64,000 nt of DNA from Planctomycetota bacterium (GCA_016350165.1 CP066225.1:3720001-3784000); one strand, 5' to 3'. Shown: positions 25,926 to 35,200, numbered from the stretch's first letter. Made by a program: numbers and translations. The notes: a model not told the origin generated them from the sequence alone.

Positions 25926-26972
25926 TTATTTTTTGGCTTCGGCGTCGCGGTTCTTTGAGTCGAAACGGTGAAGCGTGATTTTTTCATAGACGAGTTTTTC
26001 AGGCAGTGTTTCGTCTTGGAAGATGGTGTTATCGGATTTGAGTGCGAAGACGTTGGTGATTTTGTTGCCAACGATATCGACGACGATGAGTGATTGTTTT
26101 TGTGGGGTGTCTGTGCCGATGAGTTTGCGGGGGCCGTTGCCACAGGCGTTGAGTGAGATGAGGTTGAGTCCTTGCTTACGAGCTTTGTAGTAAGCGTGGT
26201 GATGACCTGTGAAGAAGATTGAGACGTTGTGCTTAGCGAAGAGTTCGTTGATGCGTTTTGCGTCTTGCGGAGTCATGCACTGCTTTTCGCGGCCATGAGC
26301 GATTGGGTATGGTGGAACGTGTGACGATGCGAAGATGAAGTCGTACTCTTTGGAATGTGCGAGTGCGTCTTCGATGAAGTCCCATTGTTCGGAGCTGAGG
26401 GGTTCCATGGTTGTGATGTTGAGTGAGAGGAAGAGTACGTTGTTGTAGCTGTGAGCGTAGTAGGTTGGGAAGTTGTTTTTCCAGCCGACGAAGTTGAGGG
26501 CGGGCATGTTGCGAGGATGTTGCCAATATGAGCGGAAGATGTCGCGGTCGATTTGGAAAGCTGGGTAACCGGAGGCGTCGTGGTTGCCGGGGGTTGGTGC
26601 GAATGGAATTTCAGCGTTTTTAAGTGGTTTTGTGACGGCACGATCAAAGCCTGCCCACATGGATTTGAGGATGTCAGCGCCGAAGCCACGCTTTTGTGCT
26701 GCGATGAGGTCACCAGCTGAGATGACGAGATCAGGTTTGATTTGCTGAGTGACTGCACGAACGAGGTCGTGAACGTCTTTACGGTATGTTGTGTCGCCGT
26801 AGGAAGAGTTTGCGTCTGAAAGAACGACGAAACGGACAGCGTTTTCAGCTTTTGGCTTGGCAGGGATTTTGTCTGGGTTAAATGGGAGGCGGTCCGAATT
26901 GGCAGCGAAGGCAGCGGAGGTGAGGAGTGTGAATGTAAGGAGGGTAAGGATCGTGGTCAAACGTGACATCAT
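25926..26972 (-). CDS. Secreted metallophosphoesterase
   Basis: A 348-residue calcineurin-like phosphoesterase with a signal peptide (about 1-23, LLTSAAFA). The dinuclear metal motifs are in order: LSDANSSYGD (the usual D-x-H is changed to D-x-N at the first site), ISAGDLI, PGNHDA, SSHVPPYP and GHHHAYY. It acts on a phosphoester outside the cytoplasm; the substrate is unknown. The variant first motif may alter metal affinity. GGAG precedes the start by seven bases. It lies 33 bp upstream of the 24201-25892 gene and could be cotranscribed with it. Confidence 0.85.
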   Translation of the reverse strand: MMSRLTTILTLLTFTLLTSAAFAANSDRLPFNPDKIPAKPKAENAVRFVVLSDANSSYGDTTYRKDVHDLVRAVTQQIKPDLVISAGDLIAAQKRGFGADILKSMWAGFDRAVTKPLKNAEIPFAPTPGNHDASGYPAFQIDRDIFRSYWQHPRNMPALNFVGWKNNFPTYYAHSYNNVLFLSLNITTMEPLSSEQWDFIEDALAHSKEYDFIFASSHVPPYPIAHGREKQCMTPQDAKRINELFAKHNVSIFFTGHHHAYYKARKQGLNLISLNACGNGPRKLIGTDTPQKQSLIVVDIVGNKITNVFALKSDNTIFQDETLPEKLVYEKITLHRFDSKNRDAEAKK

Positions 26973-27149
26973 GGTTTTAGCTCCGGTATGTGGGGGAGCG
27001 TGTATTGTAACAGTTCCAGATGTGGGGATGAAGTGATGGAAATAAACAAACCTGAGAATGTTATTGAGTTTAGTATATGTCTAAATGATGTGTTTTTGGC
27101 GTTTCCGTGATAGTTCATTCAATTAATCTCAAATTTCTAGGTGTCAAAA

Positions 27150-27479
27150 ATGACAAATTCTACATGCGATTGGCCTGGAGCTACAGGTAAATCTTACACG
27201 TACTATGTGCATCCTATTTCAGAGCTAAATACTTTCAATCCTAACCAAGCTGGTAACTATATTTTTGCAAAGTTAGATACTAATAATCTGTGGGATCCGG
27301 TCTATGTTGGTCAAACTGAGGATTTTAAAGAAAGATTTGGTGATCACGAGAAATTACTTTGCGCTACGAGAAATGGTGCGACGCATATTCATTTACACAT
27401 TAATAATAGTGCTCATGATCGAATTCAGGAAGAAACTGATATAAGACATAATTTTACTACTCCTTGTAATATGCAATAA
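27150..27479 (+). CDS. GIY-YIG-like endonuclease domain protein
   Basis: A 109-residue protein. GNYIFAKL and DPVYVGQT are the GIY and YIG strands, followed by ERFGDH with the catalytic Arg and a later EE pair that may supply the metal Glu. HIHLHIN resembles stand-alone GIY-YIG proteins of unknown role found patchily in bacteria. The ATG at 27150 is preferred to the GTG at 27141. It is clearly more AT-rich than its neighbours and isolated between two minus-strand genes, suggesting acquisition by transfer. DNA cleavage is inferred from the fold only. Confidence 0.72.
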   Translation: MTNSTCDWPGATGKSYTYYVHPISELNTFNPNQAGNYIFAKLDTNNLWDPVYVGQTEDFKERFGDHEKLLCATRNGATHIHLHINNSAHDRIQEETDIRHNFTTPCNMQ

Positions 27480-27547
27480 ATAAAATGGAAGGTGAAGGTG
27501 GTGGGAGTGTTGCTGTGACTCTTGAGTTTGAGTTTTAGGATTACATG

Positions 27548-27580
27548 AAAAAACTGCGATCTGGATGATCGCAGTTTTTA
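27548..27580. terminator. Bidirectional intrinsic terminator
   Basis: A perfect 12-bp stem, AAAAACTGCGAT / ATCGCAGTTTTT, with a 7-base loop between the convergent GIY-YIG and radical SAM genes. Confidence 0.9.
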
Positions 27581-27599
27581 TGTTGTTGGTTTTATGAGC

Positions 27600-28802
27600 T
27601 TAGTGCTGTGCGATTTCGGTGTCGTTGAGATAGCAGGATGGGTCCATGCCGAGCCAGTTGTCGGTTGCTGCTTCAGCGCGAGTACGGAGGTTGCCGTTGC
27701 AGATATCGAGGAAGCGGCATGACTTGCAGCGCGGTGGGAGGTGATCCTTGCGGTCACGCAAGCGGGCGAGGCGTGGGTCAGTGGCGTTTGCCCATATGTC
27801 TGAGAATTTCTGTTCGCGGATGTTGCCACAGTTGTAGTGCCATGAGAATTGATCGTAGTGAACATTGCCCATGGGGTCGATAGATGAAATGTTTGAGCCT
27901 GAGCGGTTACCGCCGGTGCCGCGGAGTTGCTTCCAAATTTCTTCAGCTTTTTGAGGGTTTTTCTGCTGTAATGCGAGGATTGCGTATGCCGGATCAGCGT
28001 GGTTACCAACAGTGAGTACTTCAAGTGGTGAACCTGCTGCGTGAAGTTCGACAGTACGTTCAAAAATGCGATCGACGACTGTTCGTGTTTGATCTGAGGT
28101 GAGGTCAACTTTTTGCATTTTGCCGCCTCGACCTGAATAGGCGAGGTGGTAGACACAGAGGCGGTCGATGTTGTTTTCAGCACAGAGGTCGATGATGTCG
28201 TCGAGTTGATGATAGTTGAGTGCATGAACGGTGAAACGTGCGCCGACTTTGATGCCGGTGCTTGTGCAGCGTTTGATAGCTTCCATTGTTTGATCGAAGG
28301 CGCCCTTCATACCACGAAGTTTGTCGTGGTTGTCACGAAGGCCGTCAACGGATATGCCGACGTATTTGATACCAATGTCAGCGAGTTTGTTGGCTGTGGA
28401 TTGATCAATGAGGAGGCCGTTGGTTGAGAGTGTGCAGTTGATGCCGAGGGATTTGGCGTATTTCATGAGTTCAAGTGTGTCGGGACGTACGAGTGGCTCG
28501 CCGCCTGAGAAGAGAACTGCAGGGACTTGGAATTCAGCGAGGTTGTCGAGTAACGCGATGCCTTCTTCGTGTGAGAGTTCGTTTGGCGCTGGGTCAGCGT
28601 TTGCGGATGCGTAACAATGTACGCAGCGGAGGTTACAAGCGCGAGTAACTGCCCAGACAACAACAGGACGAGGTGCGTCGGGGTGTATGTTGTAGGCTTT
28701 GGTACCGGCGGGTTGAAAACCACGATCACGATGAGTGTGGCCGTAGCGGAGGTCTTCGTTGCCGGCGGCGTGGTTTGCGAGAATGTTGGATACGCTGAAC
28801 AT
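27600..28802 (-). CDS. Radical SAM/SPASM protein, AhbC/NirJ-like
   Basis: A 400-residue radical SAM enzyme. The [4Fe-4S] motif is CNLRCVHC (C56, C60, C63), followed by the SAM-binding FSGGEPLVRPD and a C-terminal SPASM region with CKSCRFLDICNG and a late Cys. From PVVVWAVTRACNLRC through AYSGRGGK, LTVGNHAD and the SPASM region, it resembles AhbC (12,18-didecarboxysiroheme deacetylase) and NirJ of the alternative haem / haem d1 routes. No other siroheme-pathway gene is in the window, so the substrate is an inference. It is 146 bp downstream of a second radical SAM gene. Confidence 0.85.
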   Translation of the reverse strand: MFSVSNILANHAAGNEDLRYGHTHRDRGFQPAGTKAYNIHPDAPRPVVVWAVTRACNLRCVHCYASANADPAPNELSHEEGIALLDNLAEFQVPAVLFSGGEPLVRPDTLELMKYAKSLGINCTLSTNGLLIDQSTANKLADIGIKYVGISVDGLRDNHDKLRGMKGAFDQTMEAIKRCTSTGIKVGARFTVHALNYHQLDDIIDLCAENNIDRLCVYHLAYSGRGGKMQKVDLTSDQTRTVVDRIFERTVELHAAGSPLEVLTVGNHADPAYAILALQQKNPQKAEEIWKQLRGTGGNRSGSNISSIDPMGNVHYDQFSWHYNCGNIREQKFSDIWANATDPRLARLRDRKDHLPPRCKSCRFLDICNGNLRTRAEAATDNWLGMDPSCYLNDTEIAQH

Positions 28803-28888
28803 TGTTGTTTCCTCTCCTGCAGGCGATCAGGGGGGTGTTTGTGAATCAAGTGAATATTATAAAGTTGTGGGATGTGTTGTTGAGGAAA

Positions 28889-28911
28889 TCCCACACCGAG
28901 GCGGTGTGGGA
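28889..28911 (-). terminator. Hairpin after the upstream radical SAM gene
   Basis: A perfect 10-bp stem, TCCCACACCG / CGGTGTGGGA, with a 3-base loop. Only a weak T-stretch follows on the minus strand, so it may be a leaky terminator or an mRNA-stabilising hairpin between the two radical SAM genes. Confidence 0.55.
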
Positions 28912-28948
28912 CGGTTGTTGACTATTTGTTGAATAGACTAATCTTCGA

Positions 28949-30259
28949 TTAGATGTCTGCGGCAGTTGTTTGCTGACATGTGCAAGCACACTCGTTAGTC
29001 AGGTCTACATTGGTTGTGGCTGAGACGGTGACGTGGTTATCGAGTGCAAATTTGCCGAGGTTTTTCTGACGGTTGAGGAATTGGAGGTATGTAGGAGGCA
29101 TGTAGCCGCAGTCTGGTTCAGATGCGAGCATGTCACCGGTGAGTGCTTTGGCGCGTGCACGAGAACCGCCACAAACGCAGCGATAGTTGCAGTAGCCGCA
29201 TTTGCCTTTGAGGATTTCAGGGCGACGCAGTTTGGTGAATGTATCGTGGTTTTGATAGATACCGACGATTGATTCTTCACGTGTGTTGCCACATTTGGCT
29301 GGGAGGAAGCCGGATGGGTGTACGTCGCCAGTGTGTGAGACGAACATAACGCCCTTGCCATCGTTGAGGCCGAGCGGTGCTTTTGATGTTGAACGCATTT
29401 GGCCGTTTTGTGATGGTTGGATGGGTTGTCTATTACCGTTGCCATTCTTGACGCTGTGCGGACGACCTGAATCTTCTACAGAACCTTTACCTTTGAGGGT
29501 AGGCATTGCAGCGAGATTGTTTGCGTTCTGCATGAGGAAGCGACGATAGAACGGTGCTTCGGTTGTCTTGATTGGGAACGACTTGACTTGTGACTGTTGC
29601 CAAAGTGCTTTGAAGACGTCTTTGTATTCGTGTGGATCGATTTTAAGGTCGTTAATGCCACGTCCGACTGGAACGAGGAAGAAGACAGACCAAAGATCGA
29701 TTTTGAGTGGTTCGAGCATGTCAGCCATGTCGTGGATTTGATCGACATTGGCTTTGGTGATGGTGGTGTTGACTTGTGTTTCGAGGCCTAGCTTTTTGGC
29801 GACCTTGAGCATGTCAACGGCATGATCGAATGTGCCGGGGATGCCACGTTGTTCGTCGTGTGTTTCAGCATCTTTGCCATCGATGGATAGGCCTAGGCGA
29901 GAGATGCCAGCTTTCTGAAGTTTCTTGAGTGAAGCAACGTTGAGTAGTGGTGTTGCAGAAGGGACGAATGAGACATCGAGTTTCGCTGTTTGTGTTGCGT
30001 ATTCGATGAGTTCGAAGATATCTGCGCGTTTGAGTGGGTCGCCGCCGGTGATGACGAGGATGGGCTTCTTAGGGAAGGTAGCCATCTGATCGATGAGTGT
30101 TTTCGACTCATCGGTTGAGAGCTCATTTGGGTGTGCTTTGGGCTGAGCGCAGGCTCTGCAGTGTTTACAGACCAAGTCACACGCTCGTGTTGCTTCGTAG
30201 AAGACGAGTAGTGGTGAATGTTTCGTGTCTTCGATTTGATACTGCCAGGCGGACCGCAT
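28949..30259 (-). CDS. Radical SAM/SPASM protein, TIGR04053-like
   Basis: 436 residues. The cluster motif is CDLVCKHC (C27, C31, C34) within FYEATRACDL, followed by ITGGDPLKRADIFE, SLSIDGKDAETHD, WSVFFLVPVGRG and a SPASM region with CGYCNYRCVCGGSRARAKALTGD. The pattern matches the radical SAM family often found with the AhbC/AhbD/NirJ group. An insert rich in Asn/Gly/Ser (about 265-300) and a C-terminal extension with ECACTCQ are unusual. The stop codon lies inside palindrome CTAATC-TTC-GATTAG. The reaction is unknown; haem or peptide modification are candidates. Confidence 0.82.
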   Translation of the reverse strand: MRSAWQYQIEDTKHSPLLVFYEATRACDLVCKHCRACAQPKAHPNELSTDESKTLIDQMATFPKKPILVITGGDPLKRADIFELIEYATQTAKLDVSFVPSATPLLNVASLKKLQKAGISRLGLSIDGKDAETHDEQRGIPGTFDHAVDMLKVAKKLGLETQVNTTITKANVDQIHDMADMLEPLKIDLWSVFFLVPVGRGINDLKIDPHEYKDVFKALWQQSQVKSFPIKTTEAPFYRRFLMQNANNLAAMPTLKGKGSVEDSGRPHSVKNGNGNRQPIQPSQNGQMRSTSKAPLGLNDGKGVMFVSHTGDVHPSGFLPAKCGNTREESIVGIYQNHDTFTKLRRPEILKGKCGYCNYRCVCGGSRARAKALTGDMLASEPDCGYMPPTYLQFLNRQKNLGKFALDNHVTVSATTNVDLTNECACTCQQTTAADI

Positions 30260-30572
30260 TTGAATGCTCCTGCAATAGGATTAAGGATATTCGGATCATT
30301 TTATAAATGTGAGGGCTGTGATGCACGCGACGGTGGATAGAAAAGTCGAGAATTTTCTTTAGGCCACCAATAGTGTGCGAAACTCGGAAGATTTTGGATG
30401 TTTTGATTGTTAATTTAGTACGAATATCGGAAGGCTCTGGTTGGATAAATTTGAGGTGTAAATGGGCATAAACCTGCGAAAAAGGTTGAATCCAGCTATG
30501 ATTGGGGCTTCGGGGACGAGATTAGGTTTGGAAAAATGAGTAGAAAGACGCGAGAGCGATAAGGAATACCAA
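30260..30572. other. Divergent intergenic region, no gene seen
   Basis: 313 bp between the minus-strand radical SAM gene and the plus-strand phosphatase gene; it should contain both promoters. No repeat, operator or convincing promoter hexamers were recognised. Confidence 0.5.
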
Positions 30573-31580
30573 ATGAGTCCGACATTGGAGATGAGTCACG
30601 AGTTTGAAGTTGCAGTGGCAGCGGTGCAGGCAGCCAAGACCGTGTGTAAACGTGTGCAGAAGGAATTGGTGGATGAGCACGCGATGGACAAGAAGGATAA
30701 GAGCCCGGTGACGGTGGCTGATTTTGCATCGCAGGCAATTATCTGTGGTGTGCTGAATGAGTCATTTGAAGGGATCGCGATCGTGGGTGAGGAGGATTCG
30801 GCTGACCTGCAGAAGGAGGAGAATGCAGGGTTGAAGGCGATGGTGGTCGAGCAGGTGAATTCCATGTTCGAGGAAGAAGTGAATGATGAAGAAGTGTTGC
30901 GTTGGATCGATTGTGGGAATGCAGAACCCGCGGATCACCAGCGGTATTGGACACTTGACCCGATTGATGGGACCAAGGGGTTTTTGAGAAAGCAACAGTA
31001 TGCAATCGCACTCGGGCAAATATACGAGGGTGAAGTTGTAATGGGGATTCTTGGATGTCCTAATCTGGATATTTTGAATGATGAAGAAAACCCAAGTGGG
31101 TTGTTGATTACCGCAATTCAAGGGCAGGGTGCATGCATGGTGTCGATGGACAGACATGCAGGTGATGCGATTGCGATTAACGTGAGTGATGTGAGTGACC
31201 CGAAAGAGGCGAGGTTGTGCGAATCGGTTGAATCAGGTCACAGTAACCAATCGAGCAGCGCGAAGATTGCAGCCAAGCTTGGAATCACGAAAGAGCCTTA
31301 CCGTATTGATAGCCAGTGTAAGTATGCTGCAATTGCGAGAGGTGATGCAGAAGTGTACTTGCGTTTACCAACACGTGGTGATTACCAAGAGAAAATTTGG
31401 GATCACGCAGCGGGCATGATTGCAGTACTCGAAGCGGGTGGTCGCGTTACCGATATTTATGGCAACGATCTGGACTTCTCAAAAGGCAAAACACTGAGTG
31501 CAAACAAAGGTGTGATTGCGACCAATGGGAAGTTCCATGACCAAGTTGTGAAAGCTGTAGGGGAAGTATTAGGTCTCTGA
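30573..31580 (+). CDS. 3'(2'),5'-bisphosphate nucleotidase (HAL2/CysQ type)
   Basis: A 335-residue inositol-monophosphatase-superfamily enzyme. The Li-sensitive metal motif WTLDPIDGTKGFLR (about 129-142), the early VGEEDS and the C-terminal WDHAAGMIAVLEAGG are all present. SPVTVADFASQ and NDLDFSKGKTLSANKG are typical of HAL2 enzymes, which hydrolyse 3'-phosphoadenosine 5'-phosphate (PAP) from sulfate assimilation or sulfotransfer. AAGGA upstream supports the start. It is probably monocistronic, with a terminator at 31610. Confidence 0.92.
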   Translation: MSPTLEMSHEFEVAVAAVQAAKTVCKRVQKELVDEHAMDKKDKSPVTVADFASQAIICGVLNESFEGIAIVGEEDSADLQKEENAGLKAMVVEQVNSMFEEEVNDEEVLRWIDCGNAEPADHQRYWTLDPIDGTKGFLRKQQYAIALGQIYEGEVVMGILGCPNLDILNDEENPSGLLITAIQGQGACMVSMDRHAGDAIAINVSDVSDPKEARLCESVESGHSNQSSSAKIAAKLGITKEPYRIDSQCKYAAIARGDAEVYLRLPTRGDYQEKIWDHAAGMIAVLEAGGRVTDIYGNDLDFSKGKTLSANKGVIATNGKFHDQVVKAVGEVLGL

Positions 31581-31609
31581 TCTAATACGATGTTAGATAA
31601 ATTTGAAAG

Positions 31610-31640
31610 CAGCTTGTGTGTAATACATAAGCTGTTTTTT
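31610..31640 (+). terminator. Intrinsic terminator of the nucleotidase gene
   Basis: CAGCTTGTG / CATAAGCTG (9 bp, one G-T wobble) with a 7-base loop, followed by TTTTTT. Confidence 0.8.
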
Positions 31641-31676
31641 ATTTGAGCCTAATGTGTTGTTAGAAGGCGAAATAGT

Positions 31677-32567
31677 ATGCGTACATATTTAGATTGTATT
31701 CCTTGTTTTGTAAAGCAGGCTCTTGGTGCAGCACGTCAGGTGATAGATGATGAGCAGGTGATTGAGCGTGTGATGAAACGTGTTTGTGCTGCAGTAAGTG
31801 AATTAAGCATGACCGAATCATCACCTGAGATGGGTCAGAAAATACATCGAATCATCCGTGAAGAAACAGGGAATAGTGATCCATATGCGAAGATCAAAAG
31901 GCTTTCGAATGAAATGGCTATGCGTATGGTTGATATTGCAAACAGTGATATTGAGTCTGCAAAACACGTGGGGAATGAAGTTGATGGTTTCGAAGTAGCA
32001 ATTAGGTATGCGATTGCAGGGAATGCAATGGATTTTGCGATTTATCTGGAGTGGGATGAAAAACGTCTTAATGATTCACTGGCGGTACTAAAAGATAAAT
32101 TTATTGATCGACAGGCGGTTGAGAATTTATGGGAAGCGATCGGTAAAGCTGAGCAGATTTTGATCTTAGCAGACAATGCAGGCGAGATTGTATTTGATCG
32201 TTTGTTGATGGAAACGATGCCTACTGAAGTTTTGCCGTTTATTACTTATGCGGTAAAACAAAGTGCGGTCATCAATGATGCATTAAAAGAAGATGCGGAT
32301 GAGGTAGGTGTGAGCGAATTGGTTGAAGTGATCGATAATGGCACTGATGCTCCGGGAACCGTTTTGGAGCAATGCTCTAATAAATTCATGAAACTATATC
32401 GTGAAGCTGATGTTGTGATCTCAAAGGGGCAAGCAAATTATGAAACGCTTTGCGACTGTGATCGTGAGGTGTATTTCTTGTTACAGGTGAAGTGTCCGAT
32501 TATTGGGAAGTATGTTGATTCGGGTAAGGAAGTGGGTGATTGGGTGGTGCAGCATTATTTGCCATGA
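31677..32567 (+). CDS. DUF89/ARMT1-type protein
   Basis: A 296-residue DUF89-family protein. The N-terminal LDCIPCFVKQAL with paired cysteines and ILADNAGEIVFDRLL (about 162-176), then DVVISKGQANYE with the metal-binding Asp/Asn/Glu set, are the family hallmarks. Members are metal-dependent phosphatases thought to clear damaged sugar or cofactor phosphates. AAGG precedes the ATG. It has the Cys-containing short bacterial/archaeal form rather than the eukaryotic ARMT1 length. Confidence 0.88.
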   Translation: MRTYLDCIPCFVKQALGAARQVIDDEQVIERVMKRVCAAVSELSMTESSPEMGQKIHRIIREETGNSDPYAKIKRLSNEMAMRMVDIANSDIESAKHVGNEVDGFEVAIRYAIAGNAMDFAIYLEWDEKRLNDSLAVLKDKFIDRQAVENLWEAIGKAEQILILADNAGEIVFDRLLMETMPTEVLPFITYAVKQSAVINDALKEDADEVGVSELVEVIDNGTDAPGTVLEQCSNKFMKLYREADVVISKGQANYETLCDCDREVYFLLQVKCPIIGKYVDSGKEVGDWVVQHYLP

Positions 32568-32585
32568 TGATGTGAGAATAAAAAT

Positions 32586-32613
32586 AGAAGCATAGACGGG
32601 GGTCTACGCTTCT
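32586..32613 (+). terminator. Hairpin after the DUF89 gene
   Basis: AGAAGCATAGAC pairs with GTCTACGCTTCT (one A-C mismatch) around GGGG. No T-run follows, so termination is uncertain. Confidence 0.4.
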
Positions 32614-32685
32614 GGACGTTGGTGGGTATTGGTGATTTATTATGAGTAGAAGGTTTAAGACCTTCGTTCATTTTCGGTGGGTCGG

Positions 32686-32892
32686 TTAACCACGGACATC
32701 GATCATGGTGCCCTTGTGTGGCTCCGCTGAGATCGGACTCTTGCCAATGGCAGAGTCAGAGATCATTTGAACGAGCATGTCACCTTTGCTGCGTTCATTG
32801 TCGAGTGCTTTTTTAGCCACAGCGATGTCGACTTCCTGTCGAACCTGAACTTGCTGCATTGCTGAAAACTGTGCGGTTAAACCATTGATCAT
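32686..32892 (-). CDS. YjfB-like putative motility protein
   Basis: A 68-residue protein whose MQQVQVRQEVDIAVAKKALD...MLVQMI pattern matches the small YjfB family, often listed as putative motility proteins. The C-terminal extension is short and polar. There is no clear ribosome site; the start is the only ATG that keeps the family N-terminus. No flagellar genes are nearby. Confidence 0.7.
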   Translation of the reverse strand: MINGLTAQFSAMQQVQVRQEVDIAVAKKALDNERSKGDMLVQMISDSAIGKSPISAEPHKGTMIDVRG

Positions 32893-33104
32893 GGTAGGGT
32901 TATCGTCTGGAACAGGCTTAAAACTTCAATTCTGAGCTGTATTACTGGCCAAAACTCGCAAGATTCATCGTTTTCTGACGATTAGGCAGGGTAGATAGTG
33001 TGGTTATCGGACATATACGCTGCTGGAAAATCCGTTTCGAAAACACGTCTTGACTCTCCAGTTGGGGGAGGCTGTAGATTGGTCACCTGTAGAAAGGATG
33101 GCTA

Positions 33105-34217
33105 ATGATGAAGCTTCAAAAGAAGAAATGGCTATGGATTATTGTACTGATCTTAAGCATCGTAGTGGTATTGGGCGTTTGCGGCGCTCTTTATTTCAGT
33201 TGGCTCATGAAGCAACCTCTATACACCGTTGGTGATGTGAGCGCAGAGAAAAATCTGCGTAGTCCTCTTCAGCCTCCCGATCAAGTCGGCATTACTATCG
33301 CAAACGAATGGCTTGTTGAACAAGATGTGAAATTAGCCTTCGATCAATATGGGTCAGGTGAACCAGTTCTCGTTATTCATGGTGGCCCTGGCATCCCTTA
33401 TCCCAAGCTATGGAAAGGCCTTGAAAACTTAACCGATCAGCATAAGTTCTATTTATACGATCAACGTGGGGCAGGGCGTTCAACGCGTTTATTCGATCGT
33501 TTTGAAGATAATTTCTACAACAACATGATTCAGCTTGAGCAAGCATACGGCTTAGGTGCACAGGTTGCTGACATTGAACGTATTAGACGCATTCTTGGAA
33601 AAGAAAATCTCAATATTATCGGCCACTCATATGGCGGCTTTATCGCAACACTCTATGCAGCTGAATTTCCAGATCGTGTTAACAGGTTAATTCTCGTTGC
33701 TCCTGCTGATGTTTTAGTTCCCTTTGAAGAAAAAAACGAAGATCTGTTCACATTTACGCAAGAACGTTTGAATACTCAGAATAAAGATAAATTTAAATTG
33801 CTTATGAGAGAATACTTTGATTTTCAGAATATCTTCACTAAATCAGATCAGCAGTTAGCCAACCTTCATGTAGAAACTGGCAAGTATCTTTTGCGGGGTA
33901 TGGATTATGATCCATCTATCATGGATAACATGCCCGCAAGCGGAGGTTGGTCTGTTTTTGCAGTGTATTTCAGCAGTGGACAATCGGGTGATTTTCGGCC
34001 TGCACTGAAAAAAGTGAAAGCGAAGACGCTAATCGTGCATGGTCGCGATGATCTGATGGCTCTGCGTGGAAGTCAGAGTTATCAAGGCATCAAAGATTCC
34101 CAGTTCGTATTTATTGAACGTGAAAAAGATGAGGGAATTGCGGGGCATTTTGTTTATGATGATAATCCAACAGCCTTCGAAGCAGTCGTCGGCAAGTTTT
34201 TGGATGATCCAAACTAA
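33105..34217 (+). CDS. Membrane-anchored alpha/beta hydrolase (proline iminopeptidase-like)
   Basis: 370 residues. An N-terminal membrane helix (about 9-34) places the enzyme outside the membrane. The hydrolase core has oxyanion segment VIHGGPGIP, DQRGAGRS, nucleophile elbow GHSYGG, Asp segment VHGRDD and catalytic His in GHFVY. The HGGPG and DQRGxGRS combination is typical of S33 prolyl aminopeptidase-like hydrolases. It is followed, with a 12-bp gap to the preferred start, by a MerR regulator gene, so the regulator probably controls this gene. The substrate is unknown. Confidence 0.85.
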   Translation: MMKLQKKKWLWIIVLILSIVVVLGVCGALYFSWLMKQPLYTVGDVSAEKNLRSPLQPPDQVGITIANEWLVEQDVKLAFDQYGSGEPVLVIHGGPGIPYPKLWKGLENLTDQHKFYLYDQRGAGRSTRLFDRFEDNFYNNMIQLEQAYGLGAQVADIERIRRILGKENLNIIGHSYGGFIATLYAAEFPDRVNRLILVAPADVLVPFEEKNEDLFTFTQERLNTQNKDKFKLLMREYFDFQNIFTKSDQQLANLHVETGKYLLRGMDYDPSIMDNMPASGGWSVFAVYFSSGQSGDFRPALKKVKAKTLIVHGRDDLMALRGSQSYQGIKDSQFVFIEREKDEGIAGHFVYDDNPTAFEAVVGKFLDDPN

Positions 34218-34229
34218 TGGAGCATGAAC

Positions 34230-35045
34230 ATGTTCAGTATCGGTGAATTTTCAAAAATCACTGGTTTATCAGTCAAAACCATACGTTTTTATCATGAAAA
34301 AGAATTGCTTATCCCCGTGATGGTGGATGCTGGTTCTGGCTACCGTTATTACGATCATGCTAATGTCGAGACTGCTTACGTTATTAAAACTCTGAGAGAT
34401 TTGGAATTCCCCATCGATCAGATCAAGCTCGTACTTCAAGAGTGTGATAACACCGAAGGCAGTATTCTCACTCAGTTGCAAGAACGTAAAAACGCGGTCA
34501 AAGCCAAGATTCAATCACAAAAGAATGTGCTTAAAGCAATCGATCAGGTCATTGCTTTTGAAAAGGAGAACCGCAAAGTGTCACAGAATACAACCTATCA
34601 CATTGAAGAACGAGAATTACCTGCGATGCTCATCGGTGGCATCCGCATGACAGGTCGTTATAGCGATATGGGGAAAGCGTTTGGTCAACTTGGACGCAAG
34701 CTTAACAGGCATATCAACGGCAACGCAATGTGTCTTTACCACGACGGCGAGTACAAAGAGGACGATGCTGATTTCGAGCCATTTTTCCCTATAAAAAAAG
34801 TGGTTAAAGTTGATGGCATATCAGTTCGTGAACTGCCAGCCTGCCGCGTGATCTGTCTCAGACATCTTGGCCCATACGAACGATTAGGTGTAACATATGA
34901 GAAGCTTTTCGAGTATGTGAACGAGAAAAAACTCAAGCTCATAACACCATCACGTGAAGTCTACCTCAAGGGGCCTGGCATGATCTTTAAAGGAAATCCT
35001 GAAAAATACATCACAGAGATTCAGCTAATGGTTGAATCTGAATAA
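34230..35045 (+). CDS. MerR family regulator with GyrI-like effector domain
   Basis: 271 residues from the ATG at 34230, which has GGAG seven bases upstream (an ATG at 34224 also exists). The N-terminal winged-helix HTH begins MFSIGEFSKITGLSVKTIRFYHEKELL, followed by the YRYYDH wing and a coiled-coil (about 75-115). The C-terminal GyrI/AraC-effector-like half is like BmrR, which senses hydrophobic compounds. It probably activates the hydrolase operon in response to a small ligand. Confidence 0.88.
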   Translation: MFSIGEFSKITGLSVKTIRFYHEKELLIPVMVDAGSGYRYYDHANVETAYVIKTLRDLEFPIDQIKLVLQECDNTEGSILTQLQERKNAVKAKIQSQKNVLKAIDQVIAFEKENRKVSQNTTYHIEERELPAMLIGGIRMTGRYSDMGKAFGQLGRKLNRHINGNAMCLYHDGEYKEDDADFEPFFPIKKVVKVDGISVRELPACRVICLRHLGPYERLGVTYEKLFEYVNEKKLKLITPSREVYLKGPGMIFKGNPEKYITEIQLMVESE

Positions 35046-35074
35046 CACAAAACATTATCGACTAGGTAAACATA

Positions 35075-35111
35075 CGATCAGTTAATTTCCTGATAAGGAA
35101 GTCGGCTGATC
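35075..35111 (+). terminator. Weak hairpin after the MerR gene
   Basis: CGATCAG / CTGATCG enclose an inner TTCC-TGATAA-GGAA hairpin. There is only a short T-rich tail (TTGTCAATT). It could be a terminator. Confidence 0.4.
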
Positions 35112-35200
35112 GTTGTCAATTGAGCACGGCAAATAACTGATATAGATATGGGGCGGCGAGTAAGATTCTCATATAGCGCATAAGTGACGGGAAAAAGATT

